The notes under the pieces: generated by a model
Told to the model about the DNA's origin: nothing
The model's input: the letters and a program-made list of their open reading frames with translations, nothing else
Database searches by the model: none
Translations under genes and position numbers: made by a program
Part shown: in pieces, positions 24,825 through 33,206 of the stretch
How positions within the stretch are numbered: the first letter of the stretch is position 1
Layout of the letters: each line of letters opens with the position of its first letter
Assembly: GCA_018269075.1 (NCBI GenBank)
Contig: JAFDVJ010000011.1
Location: 287 to 37,143, forward strand
Direction of reading: 5' to 3'
DNA length: 36,857 nt
Origin: Acidobacteriota bacterium
Lineage (GTDB): Bacteria; Acidobacteriota; Blastocatellia; Pyrinomonadales; Pyrinomonadaceae

Positions 24825-25673
24825 ATGAAATCCGAAATCCGAAATCCGAAATCCGAAATCCGCCCCGGCTGCCAGGGCTGGAATTACGACGACTGGACGA
24901 CGCGCGCCGGCGGCGAGACGATTTTTTACCCGCGCGGCACGCGGAGCGGCGAGATGCTCGGGCTCTACGCGGAAATCTTCGACACGATCGAGGTCGATTC
25001 GACCTTTTACGCGATTCCGCCGGCCGCGACGATCGAAAACTGGTACAAAAAAACGCCCGCCGGCTTCGCGTTCTCGTTAAAAATGCCGCAGGAGATCACG
25101 CACGAACACGCGCTGCGGCCGGGTTCGTTCGCGATCGCGGACGAATTCTGCGAGCGGATCAAAGAGCTGAAGGAAAAGCTCGGCGTCGTCTTGATCCAGC
25201 TCGCGCCGCAGTTCGAAGCGTCGAAGGAAAACGCCCGCCGGCTGCGCGCCTTTCTCGGACGGCTGCCGCGCGAGATCCGTTTCGCGGTCGAATTCCGGGC
25301 GCGCGAATGGCTCGTCGACTGGACGTTTCAGGAGCTCGAAAAAGCGAACGTCGCGCTCGCGCTCGTCGAAGGCAGCTGGATTCCGCGCGCGCTCACGTTC
25401 GCGGCGATCCCGAAGCTGAAGACCGATTTCGCCTACGTCCGGTTTATGGGCGAGCGCGATCTGACGAGTTTCGACCGGATCTACCGTCACGAAGACACGA
25501 ATCTCGAGCTCTGGACGGAAGAGATCGAAAAGATCGCGGCGCGCGAGATCTTCGTCTATTTCAGCAATTTCTACGAAGGCCACGCGCCGGCGAGCGCCGA
25601 TAAATTAAAAAAGCTGCTCGGCCAGGAAACCGTCGCGGCCGATATTCTGGAAGATCAGGGCTCGCTGTTTTAA
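24825..25673 (+). CDS. DUF72 (TIM-barrel-like) protein with repeat-derived N-terminus
   Basis: 282 aa. The DUF72 family core starts at GCQGWNYDDW (about residue 15). It continues with FYPRGTRSGEMLGLYAEIFDTIEVDSTFYAIPPA, FSLKMPQEITHEHAL, RFAVEFRAREWL and FAYVRFMGERDLTSFDR, ending with FVYFSNFYEGHAPASADKLKKLL. The cytoplasmic role is unknown; structures of the family are TIM-barrel-like. The first about 12 residues after Met come from the AAATCCG heptamer array at 24828-24862, not from the family. The purine-rich AAAAGGAA touches the ATG, too close for a normal ribosome binding site, so the real initiation arrangement is unclear. No other ATG, GTG or TTG lies in frame before the conserved core. 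Confidence 0.88.
   Translation: MKSEIRNPKSEIRPGCQGWNYDDWTTRAGGETIFYPRGTRSGEMLGLYAEIFDTIEVDSTFYAIPPAATIENWYKKTPAGFAFSLKMPQEITHEHALRPGSFAIADEFCERIKELKEKLGVVLIQLAPQFEASKENARRLRAFLGRLPREIRFAVEFRAREWLVDWTFQELEKANVALALVEGSWIPRALTFAAIPKLKTDFAYVRFMGERDLTSFDRIYRHEDTNLELWTEEIEKIAAREIFVYFSNFYEGHAPASADKLKKLLGQETVAADILEDQGSLF
24828..24862. repeat. five perfect AAATCCG heptamers inside the DUF72 start
   Basis: Five exact consecutive copies of AAATCCG run from the base after the DUF72 ATG. Three units make 21 bases, so the array reads as a KSEIRNP heptapeptide period in this frame with no stop codon. The same array elsewhere in the window is non-coding. Confidence 0.92.
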
Positions 25674-25773
25674 CGACGGAACGCCGGCATCTCGGCCGGA
25701 CGGGCTCAAACCTTTTCCGCGATTTGGCGTAAAATAGTCAGAAGAAAAAGTTTCGTGGAGAAAATCAGAGAAA

Positions 25774-27573
25774 ATGGCAATGTCTAAAACCAGAAAAATC
25801 GTGCTCATCGTCGGCGCAGTCGTCGTCGTCTTCGTTTTGCTGGGCATCATCGGGCTCGCGGTCGCGTTCGAATCGATGAGCCGGCCGTCGGTGCCGGACA
25901 ACAGCGTGCTCGTCCTGCGCGTTTCCGGCGGCCTGCCGGATTACGCGCCCGAGGATCCGACGGCGCGGGTCTTCGGCATCAGCCAGCCGCAGTCGTTTAC
26001 GAGCCTGCTGACGCAGCTTCGCAAGGCGAAGGTCGACAACCGGATCGGCGGCGTCCTGCTCGACATCGATTTCCCGCAGATCGGCTGGGGCAAAACGGAA
26101 GAGCTGCGCGACGCGATTAAAGAATTTCGTACGTCGGGCAAACCGATCTATTCCTATATGGATCTCGGGACGAACAAGGACTACTACATCGCGACGGCGA
26201 CCGAAAAAATCTATATGCCGCCGTCGGGCGATCTCTACGTCAACGGCTTCGCGGCCGAAGCGATGTTCTTCAAGGGCTCGCTCGACAAGCTCGGGATCGA
26301 GGCCGAGGTCATCCAGCGCTACGAAAAATACAAGAACGCGCCCGATCAATACACGAAAAAACAGATGGGCGACGGCCAGAAGGAAGTCATCAACGCGCTT
26401 TTGGACGAATATTTCGGCCGGCTTAAAAACGGCATCGCCGAGGCCCGCGGCAAAACGCCCGCGGACGTCGAAGCGCTCATCAACGACGCGCCGTATCACG
26501 CCGACGACGCCAAAAAGCTCGGCCTGCTCGACGACGCGATCTACCGCGACCAGGTTTACGACGAACTCAAAACGCGGCTCGGCTACAAGGCCGAAGACAA
26601 GCTCCGGACGATCAGCGGCAGCGCATACCGCGAGATCCCGTCGGATCGGCTCGGCTTGAATCAGGGCGAAAAAATCGCGGTCGTTTACGCGTCGGGCGCG
26701 ATCAATATGGGCAGTTCGAACAACGGCGCGTTCGGCGGCGAAACGGTCGGCGCGGACACGATCGTCAAGGCCGTCAACGACGCGGCCGCCGACAATTCGA
26801 TCAAGGCGATCGTCCTGCGCGTCGACAGCCCGGGCGGCTCGGCGCTCGCGTCCGATCTGATGTGGCACGCGCTCGAAAAAGCGAAGGCGAAAAAACCGCT
26901 CGTCGTCTCGATGGGCGACGTCGCCGCGTCGGGCGGCTACTACATCGCCTGCAACGCGCAGAAGATCGTCGCCGAACCGACGACGATCACCGGCTCGATC
27001 GGCGTCTTTCTGGGCAAACCCGTGATGCGCGGCTTTTACGACTGGCTCGGGATCAGCAACGAATACGTGACGCGCGGCAAAAACGCCGGCATCTTTCGCG
27101 AGACCGAAAAATGGAATCCGGACGAGCGCAAAAAGATGGAATCGCAGGCCGATAAGATCTACTACACGGATTTTCTGCCGAAGGTCGCGAACGGCCGCGG
27201 CAAAAACGTCGAGGAAGTCCACACGATCGCGCAGGGCCGCGTCTGGACCGGCACGCAGGCCAAACAGAACGGTCTGATCGACGAATTCGGCGGCCTCGAA
27301 AAAGCGATCGACGTCGCCAAACAGCTCGCCAATCTGCCGGCCGACAAGGACGTCAAGCGCGTCGCCTATCCCGAGCCGCGCTCGTTTCTCGAAAACATCT
27401 TCGGCAGCGACGACAGCACGTTCACGCAGACCGAAGACTACAAGGCGAAAAAAGCGCTCGCCGATTCGATGCCGGCCGACGTCCGCCGCGCGTTCCGCTA
27501 CGCCGAGCTGATGGACCGGATGCAGAAAGGCGAAGCGATGCTGATGATGCCGTTCGAACTCGAAATCAAGTAG
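25774..27573 (+). CDS. sppA: signal peptide peptidase SppA, 67K type
   Basis: 599 aa, the length of the long two-domain SppA, which degrades released signal peptides at the membrane. The N-terminal anchor is at about 8-30. In the first domain, Lys187 (YEKYKNAPDQY) matches the general base Lys of E. coli SppA. In the second domain, Ser386 (GDVAASGGYYIAC) is the nucleophile, with the usual RVDSPGGSALAS and ITGSIGVF around it. The catalytic dyad is therefore complete. The ATG at 25774 has GGAGAAAATCAGAGAAA upstream. A second ATG lies 2 codons on. The gene is monocistronic and followed by a strong inverted repeat before the convergent nickel permease gene. Confidence 0.94.
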   Translation: MAMSKTRKIVLIVGAVVVVFVLLGIIGLAVAFESMSRPSVPDNSVLVLRVSGGLPDYAPEDPTARVFGISQPQSFTSLLTQLRKAKVDNRIGGVLLDIDFPQIGWGKTEELRDAIKEFRTSGKPIYSYMDLGTNKDYYIATATEKIYMPPSGDLYVNGFAAEAMFFKGSLDKLGIEAEVIQRYEKYKNAPDQYTKKQMGDGQKEVINALLDEYFGRLKNGIAEARGKTPADVEALINDAPYHADDAKKLGLLDDAIYRDQVYDELKTRLGYKAEDKLRTISGSAYREIPSDRLGLNQGEKIAVVYASGAINMGSSNNGAFGGETVGADTIVKAVNDAAADNSIKAIVLRVDSPGGSALASDLMWHALEKAKAKKPLVVSMGDVAASGGYYIACNAQKIVAEPTTITGSIGVFLGKPVMRGFYDWLGISNEYVTRGKNAGIFRETEKWNPDERKKMESQADKIYYTDFLPKVANGRGKNVEEVHTIAQGRVWTGTQAKQNGLIDEFGGLEKAIDVAKQLANLPADKDVKRVAYPEPRSFLENIFGSDDSTFTQTEDYKAKKALADSMPADVRRAFRYAELMDRMQKGEAMLMMPFELEIK

Positions 27574-27585
27574 TTTTAACGCAAA

Positions 27586-27649
27586 AACGCAAAAACGCGA
27601 AGGCGCAAAGTGATTTAAAAAACTTTGCGCCTTCGCGTCTTTGCGTTAA
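27586..27649. terminator. bidirectional hairpin between sppA and the convergent nickel gene
   Basis: 27595-27611 and 27622-27638 are perfect 17-bp reverse complements (ACGCGAAGGCGCAAAGT and partner) around a 10-base A/T-rich loop. The pairing extends outward through AACGCAAA words with a single mismatch. It lies between two convergent stop codons and probably terminates both transcripts. The CGCAAAG word structure also makes it a repeat element of the same style as the others here. Confidence 0.72.
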
Positions 27650-27658
27650 ATCTTATCT

Positions 27659-28396
27659 TTAACCGAACAATCTTTCGGTCACGCCTTTTTCGTAGATGAT
27701 CGAGAGGCCGATCAGGATGCTGGCCGCGCCGGCGACCGTTTGGAGGATGTGGTTGAAGCGGTTGAAGCGGAGCGCCGTAAAATGAAACGGCAGGCCGACG
27801 AGAAAGCTCATCAGCATCATTCCGCCGATCGAACCGGCGCCGAAAACGATGATGTAGAACAGGCCGACCGTTTTCGATTCGATCGTTTCGAGCACCAGCA
27901 GCATCAGCGCGGCGCTGCCGGCAAGTCCGTGCATCATCCCGATCAAAAGCGCGCGCGGGCTGAATTTCAGGCCGTGATGCGAATTCGCGTCGTCTTCGAA
28001 GCCGTGAACGTGGATGTGCGGGTGCGCGTGTTCGCGCGGGCCGTGCTCGTGCGCGTGAAAATGGAGCCGGCCGCCTTTGAACAATTTGCGGAGCACGTTC
28101 AGACCGAGAAACGTCAGCATAATGCCGACGCCGAATTCGAGCGCGCGTTCGGTGCGTTCGCTGATCTCGAAATTCAAAAGCAGGACCAAAACGCCCGCCA
28201 GAAACAGCGAGACCGTGTGGCCGAGCCCCCAGAGCCCGCCGATCATCATCGAGCTCCAGAGGCTTTTCCGCTCGGAGACGATCGTCGAGACCGCCGCCAG
28301 ATGATCGGCCTCGGTCGCGTGTTTGAGACCGAGCACGAAGCCGAAGCCGAGAATGCCGAGCACCGGCACGACCGATAAAAGAAGAATTGCGCTCAT
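27659..28396 (-). CDS. NixA/HoxN/UreH-like nickel permease
   Basis: 245-aa polytopic membrane protein. It has the GLKHATEADHL motif (23-33), matching the nickel-binding HX4DH signature (His26, Asp31, His32) of the NiCoT/UreH group. A His-rich cytoplasmic loop (about 112-144: HFHAHEHGPREHAHPHIHVHG, NSHH) is present, along with the MMHGLAGSAALMLLVLE and FGAGSIGGMMLMSFLVGLPF segments. About six transmembrane helices are expected. It starts 20 bp after the NicO-type gene, with which it is surely co-transcribed. The metal is more likely nickel than cobalt by motif, but no nickel enzyme gene is in the window. Confidence 0.88.
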   Translation of the reverse strand: MSAILLLSVVPVLGILGFGFVLGLKHATEADHLAAVSTIVSERKSLWSSMMIGGLWGLGHTVSLFLAGVLVLLLNFEISERTERALEFGVGIMLTFLGLNVLRKLFKGGRLHFHAHEHGPREHAHPHIHVHGFEDDANSHHGLKFSPRALLIGMMHGLAGSAALMLLVLETIESKTVGLFYIIVFGAGSIGGMMLMSFLVGLPFHFTALRFNRFNHILQTVAGAASILIGLSIIYEKGVTERLFG

Positions 28397-28416
28397 AGTG
28401 TTACGATTTCCAAAAT

Positions 28417-29868
28417 TTATGCTACCGAATTATAACAGATTACCGCACCGACGCCGGCAATCACAAACGCGCTCGCGACCGGCAGCAGCTTGACGAGCCG
28501 GTTTTCGGCGATCCGCGTGCCGCCGAAGACCTTTCCGACCGACAAAAAGAGCAGCCCGACCGCGGTCAGCGTCGCCGCCAGTCCGAAGCTGAACGCGGTC
28601 GTCAGAACCAGTCCGTAACCGATCCGCCCGAGAGAGATCGCCGACAGCATCAGCACGAGCGCCGACGGGCACGGCAGCAGCCCGCCCGAAATCCCGAGCG
28701 CGAGCAGCGATTTCCACGAGATCTCGGCCGGCGGCAGATGCGAATGCGTGTGGCCGTCGTGCGTGTGCGTGAAGCCGTCGTGATCGTGCGAATGCCCGTC
28801 ATCGTGATCGTGCGAATGCCCGTGAGCGGGCTTTTCCCAGCCGAGCGCCGCGAAGAGGCGTGTTTTGAACATCGTCAGGCCGATGTATAAAACCATCAGC
28901 CCCGAAACGAAGCCGAGAAACGGCATCAATTTTTCCGGCAGGATATAATTCGAAGCGAACAACGTGACGAGGCCGAGCGCGAAAACGCCGAGCGTGTGCG
29001 TGACGGTCACCGTCAGTCCGAGAAACGCGGCGTGTTTCGGCGTCCCGCGCGAGCCGACGAGATACGCGCCGACGACCGTTTTGCCGTGTCCCGGCGACAT
29101 CGCGTGCAGCGCGCCGAGCCCGAACGCGAGCAGCAGCCCGAAAACGGCGAGCGCCGGCGTCACTTCGGGAACGGCGATCAATTCGGCCAGCCGGTCGCGC
29201 TGAACGGCGGCGCTCGCGCGGCCGTCGCGGTTCTCCAGCAAACGGGCGCCGACGGGCGCGGGGTTCGTCGTGAAGGAAAACCGGGCCGCGCGTTCGGCGA
29301 GCGGCGCATCGAGACTTTCGGCCGGATAGGTCTTGATCTCGTCGGTCACGCCGCTTCCGAAAGCGTTCGAATCGAAGACCTCGACGCCGGCCGCGCGGCT
29401 GACGACGATTTCGTTCCAGCCGATCCGTTCGGCGAAATTTTTGTTCTCGAACGCGACGCGGTTCGTGTCTTTCACATCCAAAGGCGCGGCCGCGAGATCC
29501 CATTCGATCCTGAGCGTCGGCAGATTTCCCGCGCCTTCCTTCAAATAGATCTTTTTCGAATCGACGCGGATTTCCGCCGGCCGTTCGTTGACCGTTAAAG
29601 CCAGATTCGCGAGAAATCCGGGCGTGAAATCGGCGGCGTAAGCGTCTAATTCGGCGTCCGACATCTTGCCGTCCCGATCCGCGTCGATCGCGCTCCGCAG
29701 CTGAAACGTCGGGATTTCGGCGAGATCGAGTATCTGGCGGATACTGATCTTCGCCGGCCCGACTTCGAGCCGCGAATACTGGTTGACGCTGAAATTGCCG
29801 AGCGGGTGCGCGGCCGCCGGAACGGTCAGGATCAAAAATGCGAGCAGGGTGCAAAATTTCGTTTTCAT
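28417..29868 (-). CDS. NicO/RcnA-type nickel-cobalt transporter with periplasmic domain
   Basis: 483 aa. A signal peptide (1-20) is followed by a HPLGNFSVNQYSRLEV start and an extracytoplasmic domain of about 210 residues. This contains an EF-hand-like loop, DADRDGKMSDAE (62-73). A NicO-family membrane domain follows (about 235-483), with HAMSPGHGKT (255-264), a cytoplasmic loop with about 13 histidines (349-377), and GGLLPCPSALVLMLSAISLGRIGYG. The family exports or imports Ni2+/Co2+. The His-rich loop and EF-hand-like loop suggest metal sensing or buffering. It begins 4 bp after the TPR gene stop and ends 20 bp before the permease gene. Confidence 0.88.
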   Translation of the reverse strand: MKTKFCTLLAFLILTVPAAAHPLGNFSVNQYSRLEVGPAKISIRQILDLAEIPTFQLRSAIDADRDGKMSDAELDAYAADFTPGFLANLALTVNERPAEIRVDSKKIYLKEGAGNLPTLRIEWDLAAAPLDVKDTNRVAFENKNFAERIGWNEIVVSRAAGVEVFDSNAFGSGVTDEIKTYPAESLDAPLAERAARFSFTTNPAPVGARLLENRDGRASAAVQRDRLAELIAVPEVTPALAVFGLLLAFGLGALHAMSPGHGKTVVGAYLVGSRGTPKHAAFLGLTVTVTHTLGVFALGLVTLFASNYILPEKLMPFLGFVSGLMVLYIGLTMFKTRLFAALGWEKPAHGHSHDHDDGHSHDHDGFTHTHDGHTHSHLPPAEISWKSLLALGISGGLLPCPSALVLMLSAISLGRIGYGLVLTTAFSFGLAATLTAVGLLFLSVGKVFGGTRIAENRLVKLLPVASAFVIAGVGAVICYNSVA

Positions 29869-29872
29869 CGGA

Positions 29873-31285
29873 TTATTTCAATTCGGCGAGCGCCTTGTGC
29901 GCGGCGTCCGTCTGCAGCAGATCGAACATCGGGTTCGTTTTCAACGCCGTTTCGAGCAGCTTTTTGGCTTCGGCGCGGTTGCCGAGATCCTTTTCGATCA
30001 GCGCCGCGTGGTAGAGGATTCGGGCGTCGTTCGCCTTCGGATTCAGCGCCGCCTCGATCGTCGTCTTCGCGTCGGTCAAAAGTCCTTTTTTGTAAAGCGT
30101 CCAGGCGAGCGCGTCGGCCGTGAAGATGTCTTTCCGCGTCTCGTATTCGCCGCGCACGATCGCGAGCGCCTCGTCGAGCCGCGTGTCGTGATCGGCCCAG
30201 AGCAGCGCGAGCCGCTTGCGGTCGCTGCTGACGCCGATCTTCTGTTCGACGACTTCGACCAGCTCGTACTGCTGCCGCGCCTGTTCGAGATTTCCCTGTT
30301 TCGTGTAGATGTCGCCGAGCAGGATCGCCGTTTCGACGTTCGGCACGCGGTCGAGCGCGTCGCTCAATAATTTGACGGCCGTTTCGAGATCGTTCTGCGC
30401 GGCGCGCGCGCGGCCCTTGCCGGCGAGCGCGAGATGAAAGTTCGGGAAATTCGCCAAAGCCTCGTCGTAGACCTTTTCGGCTTCCGCGTAGCGGCCGTTT
30501 TTCCAGAGCTCGTCGCCGAGCTGCACCAGGCACCAGCTCTGCGCTTCGCGGTCGGCCGGATCGGCGGTGCGCGCGGCCGTTTTGAACATCTCGATCGCGC
30601 CGTTCGCGTCGCCGTAGAGCGAGCGCAGATGCGCGACGCGCGCGTAGGACGACGAATTCGGCCGCAGATCGACCATTTTCTGCGCCGCATCGACGGCTTC
30701 CCGGTAATTGCCGAGCTCGGCGTTGGCGTCGGTCAGCACGCCGTAGACGAACGCGTCGTTCGGAAACTCGGCCTGCAGTTTGCGGCCCGCTTCGAGCCCC
30801 TCGGCGAACCGGTGAAAGGTCAGGTGGAGCGAGGCTTTCAATTTGCGCGCCGAAGCGTCGTCGGGCGCGAGCCGCAGCGCCTTGTCGACGGCCGTTTCGG
30901 CCTTCGAGTTGAGACCGAAATCGCCGGTCGCGCGGGCGCGTTTGATGTACACGGAAGCGAGCTGCACGTAGCCGGCCGGCGAATCCGGCGCTTTTTCGAC
31001 GAGCTTTAAGGCTTCCTTGATCTCCGCGTCGTTCGCGTCCGCCGGCGCGGTATTGCGGGCCGCTTCGACCGTGTCGGGCGTGCCCGTTTTCGGCGCGCAC
31101 GCGCCGCCGGCCAGAACGAGCGCCGCCGCCAATATGAAAAGCGGCGTCAACGATGAAAATAAAAAGTTTTGCGCCCCGGCGGCTGAACGGCAAAATCGCG
31201 GCGCGGCCGCCCGTTTTCCCGTCAAATCGCCGAAGCGCCGGATTTTATGGATGATTCCCCGATAAATTGCGCGTTTGTACTGCAT
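29873..31285 (-). CDS. TPR-repeat envelope protein of the nickel gene group
   Basis: 470 aa from the ATG at 31285; the true start may be internal. A hydrophobic segment (about 48-62, TPLFILAAALVLAGGACAPK) looks like a signal peptide with a poor lipobox (GGAC). The remainder is about eight to nine tetratricopeptide repeats (for example SPAGYVQLASVYIKRARA, AETAVDKALRLAPDDASARKL, NLEQARQQYELVE, DARILYHAALIEKDLGNRAEAKKLLETAL). TPRs mediate protein-protein contact, so this may be an exported scaffold. It is coupled (4 bp) to the NicO gene. No ribosome binding site is seen before the ATG, and the 47 residues ahead of the hydrophobic segment are atypically long for a signal peptide. Confidence 0.8.
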   Translation of the reverse strand: MQYKRAIYRGIIHKIRRFGDLTGKRAAAPRFCRSAAGAQNFLFSSLTPLFILAAALVLAGGACAPKTGTPDTVEAARNTAPADANDAEIKEALKLVEKAPDSPAGYVQLASVYIKRARATGDFGLNSKAETAVDKALRLAPDDASARKLKASLHLTFHRFAEGLEAGRKLQAEFPNDAFVYGVLTDANAELGNYREAVDAAQKMVDLRPNSSSYARVAHLRSLYGDANGAIEMFKTAARTADPADREAQSWCLVQLGDELWKNGRYAEAEKVYDEALANFPNFHLALAGKGRARAAQNDLETAVKLLSDALDRVPNVETAILLGDIYTKQGNLEQARQQYELVEVVEQKIGVSSDRKRLALLWADHDTRLDEALAIVRGEYETRKDIFTADALAWTLYKKGLLTDAKTTIEAALNPKANDARILYHAALIEKDLGNRAEAKKLLETALKTNPMFDLLQTDAAHKALAELK

Positions 31286-31293
31286 AACTTACG

Positions 31294-31351
31294 AATAAAC
31301 AAAAAACTGTTCGCGTCCGCCGCTGAATCGGATTCAGCGGCGGACGCGAAC
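31294..31351 (-). terminator. perfect 21-bp hairpin with T-tract downstream of the DUF4331 gene
   Basis: 31309-31329 and 31331-31351 are exact reverse complements around a single base. On the minus strand the stem is followed by AGTTTTTTGTTTATT. It is about 155 bp past the DUF4331 stop and immediately upstream of the TPR gene start, so it should separate the two transcripts. The stem is longer than usual for a terminator, and the near-zero loop would also allow cruciform extrusion. Confidence 0.75.
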
Positions 31352-31403
31352 GGCTTTTACTTTTACTGCTCTGGTTTTTATATTTACCGACAAATTCGAT
31401 CTC

Positions 31404-31464
31404 GGGTCTTTGGCCTTCGATCTTCGATCCTTGCTTCCTTTTCAAAGGTCAAAGACCAAAGACC
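31404..31464. repeat. inverted pair with heptamer word AAGACCA
   Basis: GGTCTTTGGCCTT (31405-31417) pairs with AAGGTCAAAGACC (31445-31457) with one mismatch. The right arm continues as AAGACCA heptamers. This is a third heptamer word in the window with the same inverted layout, here in the 221-bp gap between the DUF4331 and TPR genes. Confidence 0.65.
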
Positions 31465-31506
31465 AGGGCCCGCATTGTTGCTAAACCTAAAAAAGCAGTA
31501 TTTACG

Positions 31507-33033
31507 TTAATTGACGAAATTTCCGTTTTCGTCGACGACCGGCGCTTTCGACCAGTCGTGCAGCTTGCCCTCGATCAGCGTCTGGTTCGAGCTGCGCGGC
31601 TGATTTCCCTGATTCGGCGGCAGCAGATACGGGAACCGCGTGAGCAGCGGCCCTTCGGGGTTCGCGCTGACGCCGTCGCCCAAAGTGTTGTTCGGCGCGA
31701 CGTTCGTCGCCGGCGTGAACGGCGTGCCGCCGGCGACCGCGCGGAGCGCGATGTCGGTCACGTCGTCGTGGACGCGGCGGCCGTTCGGAAAGCCGGCGAC
31801 GTCGCCGCCGAGCAGCCCGAGCCGGTTGATCGACGCGATCGGAGTGATCGGAATCGCGACGTTCAAACGCAGGTATTCGTGCGCCGTCCCGTCGGAGAGA
31901 AACGTCGTGTAGTTCGGCCCCGTCACGGCGTTGACCGGAATGCCGGTGCCGAAGATCGAGACGAGATCGGTGCGCGGCGCGGGCGGGATCGCGATCCCGT
32001 AGACCGCCTGCATCAGATGCGCGAGTTCGGGATCGGTGACGGCCTGCACGACGCGCGGGATCGTCCCGTCGATCTGCGGCGAGATCGCGTTGAACGCGTC
32101 TTTCAGACCGAGCGGGATGACGACCTCGTTGACGAGCGGATTGCCGAGCCGCGAGACCTGCACCCAGTTGCCGTTATGCGCGGCCGCGCCGGCGCTGAGC
32201 ACGCGCGTCGAGCGGCGGCTCGCCGTCGCCCAGACGCCGATCACGGCGTCGGGCGCGGTCGGACCCGACGGAACGGCGCGCGTGCTCGTCAGCTCCTGAA
32301 TCGGGACCTCGAGCGCGATCGTCGAGACGTTGTAGCCCTTCGTCGAATCGATGCCGCCGGTCGAACTGATCGAGCGAAAATTGAGCGCGTCGAAGACGCC
32401 GAGATCGATGTAGAAATACTCGTCGCGCGTGCCGGCAAAGACCTTGCCGCCGTTGCCGAGCGGATAGACCGCCGGCTGGCCGAGGTTCGTTTCGTAGTTC
32501 GGCGTGACGCGCGGCCCGATGTTCGCGGGCGGCGTCCGCAGACCGGCGGCGATCAATTGCCCGCGGCGGCCCGAACGGCGATCGATGCGGCGGACCGTGT
32601 AGGTCTGCGGCATATTGTAATCGGGATCGTTCAGGCTGCCGATGACGCCGTCCTGATTGACGGTCGACTGCCCGAGCACCGTGTCGGCGTTGACGGTCTG
32701 CGTCGTGAACTGAAACTGGTAGGTGACGTCCTCGATGCCGTCGCCCGTGTTGTCGATCTTGATCTCGTAAAGGACCGTGTCGTCCCACCGAAACCACTGC
32801 GGGCCGCCCGACGGCTCCTGCAGCGGAATATAGTTGGCGATCAAAGTGACAAAGCCTTCGCGGCCCGGTTCGACGCTCCGGAAAGCGTATGTGTCGGTGT
32901 TGTCGGCAAACCTGTCGAGCGCGATCAGCGGCGCTTCCGAATGGCTCGAAGCCATCACCGAAAGTCCCGCCGTCGAAAGAATCAAGGATAATCCGATCAA
33001 TCCCTTAAAGATTTTTTTCATTAAATTGTTCAT
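31507..33033 (-). CDS. secreted DUF4331 protein
   Basis: 508 aa. A signal peptide (about 1-29) is followed directly by the DUF4331 signature, SSHSEAPLIALDRFADNTDTYAFRS (30-54), and NYIPLQEPSGGPQWFRWDDTVLYEIKIDNTGDGIEDVTYQFQF. Later blocks include GTRDEYFYIDLGVFDALNF and GLLGGDVAGFPNGRRVHDDVTDIALRAVAGG, also typical of the family. The family is extracytoplasmic and has no established function. The ATG at 33033 has GGGGAG 8 bases upstream. It lies 173 bp after the DUF4394/FG-GAP gene and upstream of the TPR-NicO-permease group, on the same strand. A strong hairpin separates it from that group. Confidence 0.9.
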   Translation of the reverse strand: MNNLMKKIFKGLIGLSLILSTAGLSVMASSHSEAPLIALDRFADNTDTYAFRSVEPGREGFVTLIANYIPLQEPSGGPQWFRWDDTVLYEIKIDNTGDGIEDVTYQFQFTTQTVNADTVLGQSTVNQDGVIGSLNDPDYNMPQTYTVRRIDRRSGRRGQLIAAGLRTPPANIGPRVTPNYETNLGQPAVYPLGNGGKVFAGTRDEYFYIDLGVFDALNFRSISSTGGIDSTKGYNVSTIALEVPIQELTSTRAVPSGPTAPDAVIGVWATASRRSTRVLSAGAAAHNGNWVQVSRLGNPLVNEVVIPLGLKDAFNAISPQIDGTIPRVVQAVTDPELAHLMQAVYGIAIPPAPRTDLVSIFGTGIPVNAVTGPNYTTFLSDGTAHEYLRLNVAIPITPIASINRLGLLGGDVAGFPNGRRVHDDVTDIALRAVAGGTPFTPATNVAPNNTLGDGVSANPEGPLLTRFPYLLPPNQGNQPRSSNQTLIEGKLHDWSKAPVVDENGNFVN

Positions 33034-33050
33034 TGCTAACTCCCCAGTTG

Positions 33051-33204
33051 GATTTCGGATTTCGGATTTTGGATGGCGGATCGGTCGACAGCGAAAAATT
33101 CTTTCCCGCTCTTAAAAAACCGATCTTATGAAAACGTGCCGAAAGCGAAAAATTCTGCCTGCCCGATAAGCCAATCCGAAATCCGAAATCCGAAATCCGA
33201 AATC
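33051..33204. repeat. inverted pair of TCCGAAA heptamer arrays
   Basis: 33051-33074 (ATTTCGG units, one diverged) and 33173-33204 (32 bases, identical to 10075-10106) face each other across about 98 bp. Inside is a 13-bp direct repeat AGCGAAAAATTCT (near 33090 and 33144). The pair fills the gap between the DUF4394 stop (33207) and the DUF4331 start. Confidence 0.88.
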
Positions 33205-33206
33205 CC

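Noticed and set aside
24686..24862. Possible CRISPR array
   Set aside because: The units are contiguous 7-mers without spacers and face each other in inverted orientation; no cas gene is nearby.
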